From: Stereum hirsutum FP-91666 SS1
Lineage: Eukaryota > Basidiomycota > Agaricomycetes > Russulales > Stereaceae
Direction: 5' to 3'
NCBI RefSeq assembly: GCF_000264905.1
Contig: NW_006763132.1
Coordinates: 2,392,719 to 2,456,718, forward strand
Length of the DNA: 64,000 nucleotides
The position numbers and the translations under genes were made by a program. This document shows positions 48,190 to 58,818 of the stretch, piece after piece; position 1 is the first letter of the stretch, and each line of letters begins with the position of its first letter. The notes below the pieces were generated by a model, which saw only the letters and a program-made list of their open reading frames with translations, searched no databases and was not told the DNA's origin.

Positions 48190-49366
48190 GGCTGTGGGTG
48201 TGGGTGTGGGTGTGCTGAGCTAACGGCGCCCAGTGTTACTTCGAATGTGTCCGAGCACGTTATTTTACGTTTGTACCTATCCTGAGATGTGGATGCGATG
48301 TTATTTGGTTCTGCTGGATGAGAACTTGAATGCAGAAACGATGGGTTGGAGGAGAACGGACGCCGCGCGTATGCTGGTAGGTGCAAGCCTGAATTGAATC
48401 TACAAATATGCGTTCGCGAGGCTCGTGTGCGATGCCGTAAGAGCCTGAATGGCGGGAACCTCTTGTCGATCTTTTTTGTGATCCTTTCGCCGTCGGAGGT
48501 CAGAACACAACGGATGTGAGCGGAAGCATTCAATTTCAAAGAATAATTCAAAGCGAGGAACACGACGGGGAAACCACTATTTAGAGCCCGCTAAAGTGGA
48601 ATCCAAACCTCGGTCAATATATCATATATGGGTGTCAGTTTAGCGCTCTCTAAAGCAAAACTTTAGCAAGCTCTATAGTGAATTCCATTAATTACTCTCT
48701 GAATTACCTTTAGAGGACGCTAAAGAGATTCGGGGTTACCACATTAGGCAAGCCCGAGGTGCTCGACAGCCTTTAGCGTCCTCCAAAGTCAATCTTTAGC
48801 GTTTGTACGGCATTTCTACAGAAAATGCATAGACTCGCCTTGAGAGGTCTCTAAGGTTTTTCTTTCGTACTTCCCAAAGCGGAGTCCACATTTGATATAT
48901 AGAGATTATTTTAGAATTGCCTTTAGAGCAGTCTAAATAGTGGTTCCCCGGCCGTGGAACGCGTCGCGTCGTGGGAAGGATCGACTGGCCCCGGTCTCTC
49001 CCGAATTGATTGAATGATATTGGCGCCTTCAAGTAAGTACTAGTTGCGCCACTTCAAACATACTTACACTGTGCCGGCTACATCACCAAGTAAGATGCAG
49101 AATACGTAGCTGACCATAAGGTGAACGAAATAAGTGAAAGCACAAATGATTGGTCGGCATGAATATAAGGTCCTCACAACTCCGCTTCAAAAATCGGAGA
49201 TTGAAGATGCCGTTGACACACAAGCGGGGAGGATTGAATTTTTTTTTGAGCATGCATGGCGATTAATACGGATAGTATGCACCGTGCAGTACTATGCCAT
49301 TGACGATGCCGAACGAGAGACCATGCATCCCACATCTCTTTTACTTATGTCTATCCAACCCACCCA
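48190..49366. other. Intergenic region holding a MITE
   Basis: Between PRMT5 (start at 48189) and the ankyrin gene (end at 49367). Apart from the element at 48562-48955, no gene was seen. Confidence 0.5.
48562..48955. mobile_element. MITE, 394 bp, with terminal inverted repeats
   Basis: The left end ACGACGGGGAAACCACTATT and the inverted right end ACGGCCGGGGAACCACTATT match over about 35 bp with a few changes, continuing into TTAGA and CTAAAG. GGAAC flanks both sides (48557-48561 and 48956-48960) as a 5 bp target duplication. The inside has no coding frame and is packed with CTTTAG/CTAAAG hexamers in both orientations. The structure is that of a non-autonomous cut-and-paste element inserted about 370 bp upstream of the PRMT5 start. 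Confidence 0.85.
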
Positions 49367-51818
49367 TCACTCATCCATCCTCGACCTCTTCTCCCCCCTC
49401 TCCCCTCCCTCTTCTCCCCCTCCCTGTCCCCCTCCCCTTCTCCTCCCCTGCCCTCCCTGTCCTCCTCCTTCCCCATCCGCCTCATCAACATCCATCCCCT
49501 CCCCCATCTCCAATCCCCTTAGCAACCCCCTCCCCACCGCCCTACTCACCACCGCCCTCAACTCCTCATCCACGCCCTCATCCCCTTCCCTGCCCTCTCT
49601 TTCTGCACGCTCCATTATTGCTTGGGCGTCGGAGAGGAGGGAGGAAGTTAGGGCTTCGGAGGCAGCGTTTTGGGCGTGTTGGGAGGGGAGGGGGTGCGGG
49701 TGGGGGTGGGTGGGGAGGGCGGTGGAGGTGGTGTTTGTTGGGGAAGTTGAGGAGGATGTGAGGGTGGTGGTGGTGGGGAGAAGGGAATTAAGATATGTCG
49801 ATACGTTTGGAAAATCTTCTGATAGATGTTCCGCGGGCTACATCCACATCCGCCAACAACCCCCATCAGCCCTCGCCCAAAATATTCATCCCCCGCCCAA
49901 AGAAGAAAAAACAAAGCTATGGTGGACTGACCGAAACCCCCTCCGCATTCCTCCTATCCACAATCGCACCATGGTCGACGAGCCACCGCGCCGTCTCGAC
50001 GTTCTCGACGGTATAGAGCGGAGTGTCGCCGTCTGAGTCTGTTATGTTTACGTTGCCGCCTGTTTGGGAGTGAGTTGGTGAGTGAATGGATGAGTGGGTG
50101 GGTGGGTGAGTAAGTGAGTGGGTTGGGATGTGGATATAAATGTGGAAGGGGTGGTCGGGGAGTTGAGGTTGGGAGAGGAGGAAGGTGGGCGGGTGGAAGG
50201 TCAGATATGCGTCACGGAGAGTAAGTGTGGAAATAGAGAGGGGTGAAGCAGGATAGTTAGACGAAGTGGGATGGGTGGGTGCAAGCAATTGGTAAGTTAC
50301 TGACCTCGGGAAACGAGATACTCGAGCACCTCCAGCTGGCCATACGATGCGGCGGCATGTCTGTGCGGCGCCACAAAAGAGCGAACGAAAAAGGAAAAGA
50401 ATAAAATAAGTCAGCACGCGATATTCGGCTCGGAACGTATCGAAGGCTACGAAAAGAAAGAATATAAATAAGAGAGACAGACAGAAGAAGGAGAAGGTGG
50501 AGATAGGCGTATGAAAGCGTATGTCACTGTGGGAGTCCACATCAAAAAAACGAATCGGAATATAAGTAGACCCTCGGAGACCTCGGATTCTTCCCCGTTC
50601 TTCGTTCTTCGTCTGTGATTCAAAAATAGAGAATGCTTGGTCGGTTCGACACCGCCCAGGCAGGAGAACCACTCCATACCGAGCGGCTGAAATCCCGTAA
50701 GTACTTAGCGAGCGGTCGAGCGGTCAAGTGGTTAAACTTGCACGAAGCGACCACTATCACAGATCCGCATATTTGAGTACTTGACACACAGCCGCGGCCG
50801 CCAGTCCGCCAATCCATCGAGCACCCCGAGCCAGATCTGGACATCCGTCAGCCGTGACGCGTCGACGTTCGAACCACACAGATCGCGCTGGAAAGTGATC
50901 CGCGGGTCGATCCCTTAGCGAGGAAGGTAAGAGTCCCTAACCGAGGGATGCAAGGGTCCCTAATCCCTAACCGATGAAGGCAAAAGACCAGAACTGATCA
51001 AAGAAGCGGCTGGAGTAGGAAACCTACGATCGCCACACGCCCGGGCTTTACTCTTATGGAAATGGAAAGTTCTTTGTTCGCGCTCGCATAAGCGAGTAGT
51101 GTGACGCGGTGTTTGGGCTTAGGCTTCGAAATTCGGTGGATGTATGTATGTAGAAGTTGGAAACCGTAGCAAAGCACAGACCAAGGAATCGAAGAAGAAG
51201 AACGAGAAAGAAAGAAGAAAGAGAAAGAAACCGAAGAATCGAGGATGTCATGGTTCTGTGGGCTTGGCGGAGGAGAAGACGAAGACGAAGACAAAGATGA
51301 GAACGTATGTGGTAGGAAAAGGACTGACATGGGCGTGTATGTGTTTTCATCTGGTGCATTCGGGTCGACGGCTGTGATTCAATAAAAAAAACTGGATGAA
51401 TGGACTGTCCATGTCAACCGGGCAAGTGATGGCAACATATGACTTGCAGTGATGTTCGACGAGTTCCTGTGCACAGAAGCCAAGCAAAAGGCAGAACGAA
51501 AGAGGTAAGATTAAGATTTGAGTTGCAGTACTGCGGCCGCCGGGACCGAGCGAAGAGTCTAAGTCTGAGACTGAGACAGGGGAAGGGGGAGGGAAGGGGA
51601 GGGAGAGAGGCTAGAGCGGAGGACGCGATGCCGCTCGGCAGAGGCTGCATACGACGAGGCGCATCAAAGGGGGTGATGGTGCCCGACGACCCGACCGAGC
51701 GTGGATGCAGTACTGGTTGACATGGACATGAGACGGTGCTACGAACCTGTACGCGCGCGAGGTCGCCATCACCCGCTGCTATCCAGATGTTGCTGCCGAC
51801 TCGCGTTGACGCTGGCAT
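49367..51818 (-). CDS. Ankyrin-repeat protein (yeast YCR051W-like)
   Basis: Six exons give 262 aa: 51818-51747, 51466-51448, 51371-51329, 50360-50305, 50059-49932, 49837-49367. It starts MPASTRVGSNIWIAAGDGDL. Two to three ankyrin repeats follow, spread over exons: NTYTPIHAAASYGQLEVLEY, then GNVNITDSDGDTPLYT with VETARWLVDHGA, then RRNAEGVSPAEHL. The last ~130 residues are low-complexity, ending in a Gly/Glu/Arg-rich tail. The fold and length match yeast YCR051W, whose function is unknown. Intron 2 uses a GC donor (GCAAGT) and intron 3 is 968 nt, both unusual for this window. The ankyrin core is firm; the first three small exons are less so. Confidence 0.82.
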
Positions 51819-51965
51819 TTTTTGTTCTCAGCTGGATTTTTTATGTTCTTCGCAAAGTAGAGTATAGAGTATGCAAGATCGGAGGAGGAAGGTTGCAAAA
51901 TGAAGCCGATCACGACCTCGGAACCTCATCATCTATTTGGTTCGGTGTTTGGTCTGGGCGCTTAG

Positions 51966-52190
51966 ACCCAGTGAAAACCACGTCTACGTGTATCTAGATT
52001 TTGTATGTAGTTATCTACGAGCATATTGGCAATCTATCGTAATCTAGAGTTTGCCTCCAAAAATCTACGTGTAGATGATCTTGGTAAAATCATCTAGGAA
52101 CATCTACAAATATCTAAGACACTGTATTTGGTGAAAACAGTCTACATAAATCTACAATCGTCTCGGAAAATCTAGAAAAAGTTATACCCA
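51966..52190. repeat. Left subterminal hexamer field (ATCTAC/ATCTAG)
   Basis: About a dozen copies of ATCTAC, ATCTAG or GTCTAC occur in 225 bp, mostly in this orientation, which is the reverse complement of the motif at the other end. Such subterminal clusters are typical transposase binding fields. Confidence 0.65.
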
Positions 52191-53473
52191 TTCTTCTGGC
52201 TAGAATATCTCGAGCATGTTGACACGCGAGGACGACCGTGCCACTGTGGCGAGTATGAGCCAAGCTTCTTTGAGTCGGCTGCGGCGAATGTAACTGGACA
52301 TGCGCAAACTCGCTCGTTCAAAACGGCGTTAGGTGTATCGGGAACTCACAAAACCGCTGGACACAAGACCTACCGCGTGCAAAGTGTGATCCAAGGCGAA
52401 CAACACACAAAGATGAATGGCAAGGGGTTGATTTGAGTCAAAGGACGGTACATGTAAAGCCGACTCGCGTATCGAACGAACGTAATCGATCCAAATGACG
52501 AAGGAAGGGGGTGTGCACGATAGCAAAAAAACTCAAAGCATAGTCAAAGCAGGGCGTAATACAGACCACCCGAGCAACAAAAGGCAGACACGTAAGACGA
52601 ACATACGCGAGAAAATGGTGGGCATCTCGCCTCCTTTGGCGTGTGATATGCTCGACACCCTATTAGACTGCACCATGAGTAACAATAACGAATAATGAAA
52701 CCCTTCTCACCACTCACCGGTGACGCAACGATTCCCAACGGGCCTGACTCGATGACTGAGCAATTTTTAGTACTTGGACGGCCACAACCATGTACCAAGG
52801 CAAACTCACTGCGTATCCTCGAACATGACCCGTACCTCCTTTCTTGTTGTTTATCCACGGGTTCACCGTGAGGTGACACCTCTTATCTGGCGGCAAGGAA
52901 TGCAGGCCTGCGCGGCTTCACATTTCCTCAGTTCCCCAACTGACGCAAGTCGAACTAACGGTACGTACCAGCCACTGACCCCGTGTGGCAACTCCCTTTC
53001 AGTCGGCTGCAGCGAATGCAGCTGGACTTGCGCAGATTATGCTGAATAGTCATGCATCACCGGTTTGGCTAAAGAGGTGTTGAGAAACGGTAAAGCGTGG
53101 AGAACATCGTTGTCGACCTCGATGGTGCAGCGACAGCTTGTGCTGAAAGAGTACCAGCTAAATCCTAGTGCAGTCGAGGTACAGATTACCCCAGACCCCG
53201 CCAACATATTGTGGGCTCAACACGCACATTGACAAAGGAGTGTGTACCCAGGGCTGTAAATGTGTGCCAGGAAACCGGATGAGTGTTGTCGTTCGAAAGG
53301 TCACGACAACAACTTCGGTGTGTACCTGCCGACGCGTCGCGGGTTCCACAGGGCATCAGGAAAAAGGGGTAGGTGAGTAAGGGCTGGTAGTTCAACATTC
53401 CCCAGCGGGGAAAGGATGTGGCCTGGATCGGGAAAAAACTGAACAGAAACGAAACAAAATGAGAAAGGGCGTA
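52191..53473. other. Element interior without a supported gene
   Basis: No domain or consistent exon chain was found on either strand. A ~35 bp direct repeat occurs at 52273-52307 and 53001-53035 (AGTCGGCTGCNGCGAATG then CTGGAC.TGCGCA), 728 bp apart. Confidence 0.45.
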
Positions 53474-55580
53474 CTACAGCATTTGAGTGTCCATCCTCAG
53501 CTCTTCCTCTGATTCTTGTTGGATGCCTCGAGGTTGTGTGTGTGATTGTCCCACCTCACGGTTGTGCCGCTCCTCAGCAGCCTATGAAACAGTGTTAGGA
53601 TGTCATGTAGGAATGGAGAGATATGGGAAAATAGTAAGGTTACGAACCTTAGCGCACTCCTCCTGCAGTCGAATGTCCGAGTCCCTTAAAGGCTTGTCCT
53701 CCGCAATATCCTTCTCTGAGGGTGCCAAGTCCACAATCATAGTATCCGACATCTTCTTGTCATCCCTCCATGCTTCCCTCTCCTTGTCAGCCACACGTTT
53801 CGCATCCGCCAACATCTTCTTCAATTCCTCAAGCTGCCGCTTGACAGCTTCGAGATTTGCCTGGAAGGTAGCGCATTAGCTCTACAGATATCACGGAGAT
53901 GAGGTGAGTGACCATAGCCGAATGGATGATGGACGTACTGCCTGCTTGGACAAGGTAGCTTCAGTGCTACTAGCTGTGTACTCGTCATGCGTCGGGCCCA
54001 ACAAAGCCAGAGCCACCTCGCTCGCCTGACTGATCTCCTGGAACTGCGCCACATGTTTCCTTGCGTTCTCGAGATCCACCTCCATAATCTTCAGCTAACC
54101 ACTAAGCATTCAGATCCGAAGGCAACAATTATCAGAACGTCCATCCCATAAATTCCGAACAAGAGTGTGGAGAAACGCACCGGAGATCAGCGACCTCGAT
54201 CTGAAGCTGCTGCTCCTTCATGTAATCCCATCATCCGCATGAGCAACCCTATCCACAGCCATTGCCGACGAGGATGCGATGGGCCCTCTGCGCTCATAGA
54301 CCGCTAACTTCTCCTCCGAGTTGTTGCCTTGCAGCTGCCGAGAAAGGTCAGAAACCTTCTCTTCGAGGTGAGACTTGCTTGTTTCTGCGCGTGCAAGGGA
54401 TTTGCGAGTGGTAGAAAGCTCCTGGGCCTGTTGTATGAGAAGGGACATATGTCAGAGCAGGGAACATACACGAAGTTAGCTGGGAACGGACCTGTTTGTC
54501 CAGGTGCCATTGAAGTTCCTTGGCTTTGAGCTCCCTCCGCAGGGTGAGCCTCTGGACAAAGTCCCTCTCCAGACCAAGCTGGTTACGAATGTACACACTA
54601 CATGCAGGTAACGAGCACGTAAGTCGACACACACTGCTAAAGGTGAGAGAAAAGACGTACATCTGGCTCTCAAGCCCTTGAATCTGGCTCTCCAGCCTCT
54701 TCCTATCATTCTCACCTGATCACTCGAGGTCATTATTCATCTTCTGCACGTTCGACATCAGATCTGACAGATGAGACGTCTCGACTGATAGTGCTTTGTT
54801 CTCCTCGACCAGGAAGCTCTGAATACTCTGGGTAGACCCTCTACAAATCCCGACCATGTCAATCTCGGCTCAAACACAGGGAGAAAAGTTTAGAGCAAGG
54901 GGAGAAGGTTTACATCCCGAATTCCTTTCTTCACCCTCAAATCTGCACATTCGTTCCTCACAATCTCCATCTTACCCTCCGGGACGGAAATCTCTGTTGC
55001 TCTAGTGAACTTGAGATCTGTGCGGGTCCACTTATCGCAAACGATATCATACCGTTTACGAAGCTCAGCCATATCGCGAGCTTGAACGCTCCACTGCTTT
55101 TTCATTGTGATGCCACTCTGCAGATGAGACCACAATATCGAGCGCCGTGTTCCAGTTACATGGACTGGAAAGATGAGAAAGCAGAAATGAGAAACGTACT
55201 GTTCATGTGCTTGATCCTTGCATTGGCTTTGGCCAATATTGCTCCACTCAACTGACCGTTCTGCCTCTGGACTCTCATAAGCCCCTTTCTCACCCTCACC
55301 CTTTCAATATCTATCTCTGTCCTACACGCCTCAAACTCGTCCTGAACCTCCAAGATCTGACTCTCCTCTCTTACCCCAACTCTGTTCTGTCCAATTGTAC
55401 CCACACCGTTCGACTCGCGACCAACGATAGAGGACGGACTATCTTCATCCCCTCTAGCCTTCAATGTATCCCTCTCCTTGATAGCAATCTATTTTGCGAT
55501 TTTCTCCCTCTCTATAGTCTCCTGCATTACCATCATCACCTTCCCAGCCTCCTTCATCGCCTCGTCCTTCTACCTAGTGA
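53474..55580 (-). pseudogene. Decayed coiled-coil gene inside the element
   Basis: Exon-like blocks with good splice sites run right to left: ~55580-55200, ~55120-54915, ~54830-54661, ~54597-54493, ~54427-54220, 54094-53939, 53860-53648, 53581-53474. They encode long coiled-coil helices, for example VKRQLEELKKMLADAKRVAD and RRELKAKELQWHLDKQ. The last three blocks join in phase and end with a TAG at 53474. Upstream the frame is broken by an in-frame TAG at 55489-55491, a TGA at 54720-54722, and a frame loss near 54225. A Ser/Arg/Lys-rich frame at ~56065-55870 (MCRRDSSGSESSVG start) may be its first exon. No enzymatic domain is visible. It may be cargo or an accessory gene of the element. Confidence 0.55.
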
Positions 55581-56199
55581 TTAAAGGAGCTCAAGACCGC
55601 CTTGAGCAAAGTCGGACTATGGAGACTAGAGCAAGCCCATACTGACGAATTGTACAAGTAGCGACACCATACAATCAATGCCATTTTCAACGGAGAACTT
55701 TCTCGAGCAAGTCTTTCAAGGCCAAAAAAGAAGCAAAGTGTCAGGCCGTTCATAGCAGGGTCCAGTGTGGACGATGCACCCAGGCTATGAGATACAGCAG
55801 CAGCAATGAATTCAAGACTCAGAGGTAGCCACAGGATACTTAGGATTCGGAATCTTGTAGCTTCTTGAAGGAAAGCGCAGATTGTAGTAGTTGGGAAGTT
55901 GGAACTAGGCAGGATCGCCACCTCGCCACCGCGACGCGAAGTTGGTTTCGCGCGGGTGTTGCCGACATCACGTGACTTTGGCCGTATCTTCAACTTCAAC
56001 TTCTTGTCGCTAATCCGACTTGGTCCTACTGAGCTTTCTGAGCCGCTGCTGTCTCTGCGACACACACACTCTAGGAACCAGGATATATGCCATCACCTAA
56101 GTTTCATTTGTGGTATAACTCTGAGCAGGTCGATCCCCGGCAGCCTTAGTTTCCACTCCTTCCCTCTGCCCCATGCCTCTCCGGATGCCACAGGTCCAG

Positions 56200-57390
56200 T
56201 TTACAATCACATCTTAGCGGAATTTACTGAAGGGCCCCGATGCCCCACATTGTCTCGCATTTGACGAGGTACCACCCTCGGGCCTCATCACTGATAATGA
56301 TGCTTATTACCCCAGTGAGTTCCCACACCTCTCTCGTGCAGAAACTGCGCCGTGGACGTCCCATCGTTGCACATCATAGCCTGTACGCCCTTCGGAGAAA
56401 GAGGAGGAGAATGAAAGCATAGCATGAGGTTTCACAATAGAAGAAGCACCCTATCCCGAAGTTGTGGAGGAGCAGGACAACCGGGAGGTGAGTACCACTG
56501 TCCGTCAGATTCTATTCATTCTCAATTGTTTATGGCCTGTTCCTTGACGTTATGAGCTCAATGGACTCATATACAGTCTTGCATTCACCTCCATACTTTA
56601 CTGAAAGGCTATAGGCTCGGTTCTCACTGAGAACGGCGATGACTGAGGTGAGCTCTTCTCGTTCCAGACCCTTCTACCCAAATTTCGGTCATTTTCACTC
56701 ATCTATTCCTTGTTCGAGGTTTTGAACTCGCCTGAGCTGAGTACATCCATTTCACGTCCGATACAGTTTGTTTGAAGGGCATTGGTCCATCGTTGTTGAG
56801 AATGACGATGATGATCAGGTGAGTTCTTCCTGCACCCTTTTTCTCAAAATACTGTTCGTCCTCACCCAATATTGATTTGTTTCTCGTCCTTGCGAGCTCA
56901 AAAGAGTTGAATATAGATCCTCTGCCATCTTCGATCCTTGTTTGGAGGATATCGGCCCCGTCATTGCTGAGAACGGTGATGATTGGTAGGTAAGTTATCC
57001 AGCAAACCCTCTTTCTCGCAACATTATTCGTTATCGCTCAATTTATCTTCGTTTAGTGACATTTCGAGCTCAAACAACTTGCCTATATCCTCTGCCATCT
57101 TGGCACTTTGTTTGGGAGAGATCAGCCCCATTACCGGTGATAAATGATGTGGACCGTTAGGTGAGTTCCTTCCACCAGCACCTTTCGGCTACTATTTTGT
57201 TCGATTTCATTTATTTGTGGACCTTTCTTCAACGCTCTTTTCTCTACAGAATTGTGTGTATTCCCTTCCCGACCTCCAAGCTTTCTTTGGGAACTATAGG
57301 CCTCGGTGCAATCAAGAATGACAACGAGAATCGGTAAGTTTACCTCGGAACTGTCAAATGACGCACATAACGTTAAATTGTTACTGACAT
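56200..57390 (+). repeat. Degenerate ~171 bp tandem array with splice-donor-like sites
   Basis: Seven units each contain a ~40 bp core followed by GTGAGT, GTGAGC or GTAAGT. The donor-like sites are at about 56315, 56488, 56648, 56819, 56990, 57161 and 57334, which is 160-173 bp apart. Several cores translate to related acidic peptides such as IGPVIAENGDDW, IGSVLTENGDD and SGLITDNDAYYP. The spacers share GAGCTCAA or similar and CTCTGCCATCTT blocks. It could be a run of duplicated exons or a satellite derived from an exon-intron module. Confidence 0.65.
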
Positions 57391-57469
57391 AGTACTCATA
57401 GGCAAGGGCACGGGTAATGCGTATGGGTCTGGGTCGACCTTCGGGCACCCACGGGCTACCTGCACTGTT

Positions 57470-57892
57470 CACTAATATGTGTAGATCTGTGTAGATAATG
57501 ATAGAAATATACAACCACTCTGAAGTTTCTCTAGAATTACCTAGACAATCGTAGATCCCTGTATATGGCTCATCTGATGCCAAAGCAAATGTAGATTGGT
57601 GTAGATGGCCAAGCAATAAACCCAGATCTCTGTAGATTGTTGAAGTCTGTCGTAGATACATCTAGAGTTTTGTATATGACGCTAGCTTGATTCATCACAA
57701 AAGAGCGTGATTGAACCATGTGTAGATATGCGTAGATTACCCTAGCTGGTTCGTACGTTGAAACAGTCCGACAGATACAGAGACATTTCCCGAAGGTAAT
57801 CGTAGATCATCGTAGTTCAGATTGGAAAATTACACTACGAGAATCTAGAGAGGCCTTCTGGTAGATTACCGTAGATGGGAATCTCACTGGGG
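57470..57892. repeat. Right subterminal hexamer field (GTAGAT)
   Basis: About 13 copies of GTAGAT occur in 420 bp, many in the context TGTAGAT or CGTAGAT, nearly all in one orientation. They mirror the ATCTAC field at the left end. Confidence 0.7.
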
Positions 57893-57897
57893 CTTAG

Positions 57898-58818
57898 AAG
57901 CGGGCATTTGCAATTGGCGGGCCCCAGCGAGGCACACCATCTGTGCGCCACAGCTCGCGAACAGTTTTGCTAAAGTTTTTCGCAGGGTGTGGTACCTTGT
58001 GGACGCCGAGAGCTATTTATGAGACGTGACAGTGATAGGCAGCGAAATGATGGGCTTCTTTCGGTGGTGTTTGGCAGGATCTGTTTTGATGTGAGAGATG
58101 GACGGATATGGGAGCGGTGACTGATTGGGGTTAAGACAGGGGCGAAAGGAGCGGAGTGATGGTGCGACGGATGCAGAATGTCGGAGTGATGTGGCCATTG
58201 TGTGGCGGTGGGATGCTAGCCGCGCACGGACGCCCCGTGGTGGCCGACTGGAGACTGGGATGAGAGTATCTGGGAGTCGTGTGAGGACTTGGAGGAGGGC
58301 GTCTTCCTGGGTGATCCGGACGCGGGAAGCGTTGGGCGTTGCAGAGATGTGGGGATGGAGGGAAGACGGAAGCGGATCTGGCGTGTCCAGATCTGGCACC
58401 GATCACGAACCGCCCAGCTGACGAACTCGCGCTGCAAGTCCTGGCGCCAGTCTCGCTCGCCCTGCCGTCGACGCTGCCCGCGAGCGCAGGCCTCGCATTT
58501 TCTGGAGCAGGCGACGGCAGTGGGCTGGGGCAGCTGGAGCGTGACAGAGGCGAGCGTGACAGGGGTGCAGGGCGCGGAATATGATTGGCGGGTGCGCCGG
58601 CGTGCCGGCGCGTGGCATTCTCGCATTTGGGCCACCGACGACGACAAGCCAGAGTCAGCACGCCTCCCTCTCCCGTCCTCCATCTCCATCTCGTCCCCTC
58701 GCCCTGTCCGTCGCCCGCCGCCTTGCCCGTCGTCGTCGTCGTCGTCCACAATTATTTTACTGTATTCGCCTAGTGCAGAGACCGTCGTGAGAGCTTCAGA
58801 GCCCGTCGCATACGCCCC
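57898..58818. other. Upstream region of wc-2
   Basis: GC-rich, with overlapping open frames on both strands at 58130-58980 that lack domains and owe their openness to composition. It is probably promoter and leader of the WC-2 gene. Confidence 0.45.

Larger units (their letters stand above)
51966..57892. mobile_element. Candidate 5.9 kb terminal-inverted-repeat element
   Basis: The left end starts ACCCAGTGAAAACCACGTCT. The right end, read inward, starts CCCCAGTGAGATTCCCATCT. They share CCCAGTG, then TCTACG and ATCTA in the same spacing. CTTAG lies directly outside both ends (51961-51965 and 57893-57897), a possible 5 bp target duplication. The ends carry opposite-orientation hexamer fields. 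Inside are a decayed coiled-coil gene and a 171 bp tandem array. No transposase was recognised. The two ends could in principle belong to separate elements, but orientation, spacing and flanking repeats agree with one unit. Confidence 0.6.

Noticed and set aside
49134..50036. 300 aa open frame on the + strand
   Set aside because: It is antisense to the last exons of the ankyrin gene, where simple sequence leaves several frames open. The minus-strand model has domains and consistent splicing.
50860..50885. GTTCGAACC, a tRNA T-loop-like motif
   Set aside because: No matching T stem, anticodon arm or acceptor stem could be drawn on either strand.
51966..57892. hAT element (CAGTG tip with 8 bp target duplication)
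   Set aside because: The 8 bp outside the CAGTG tips differ (CTTAGACC versus GGGCTTAG). Only the 5 bp CTTAG is shared, and no hAT transposase was seen.
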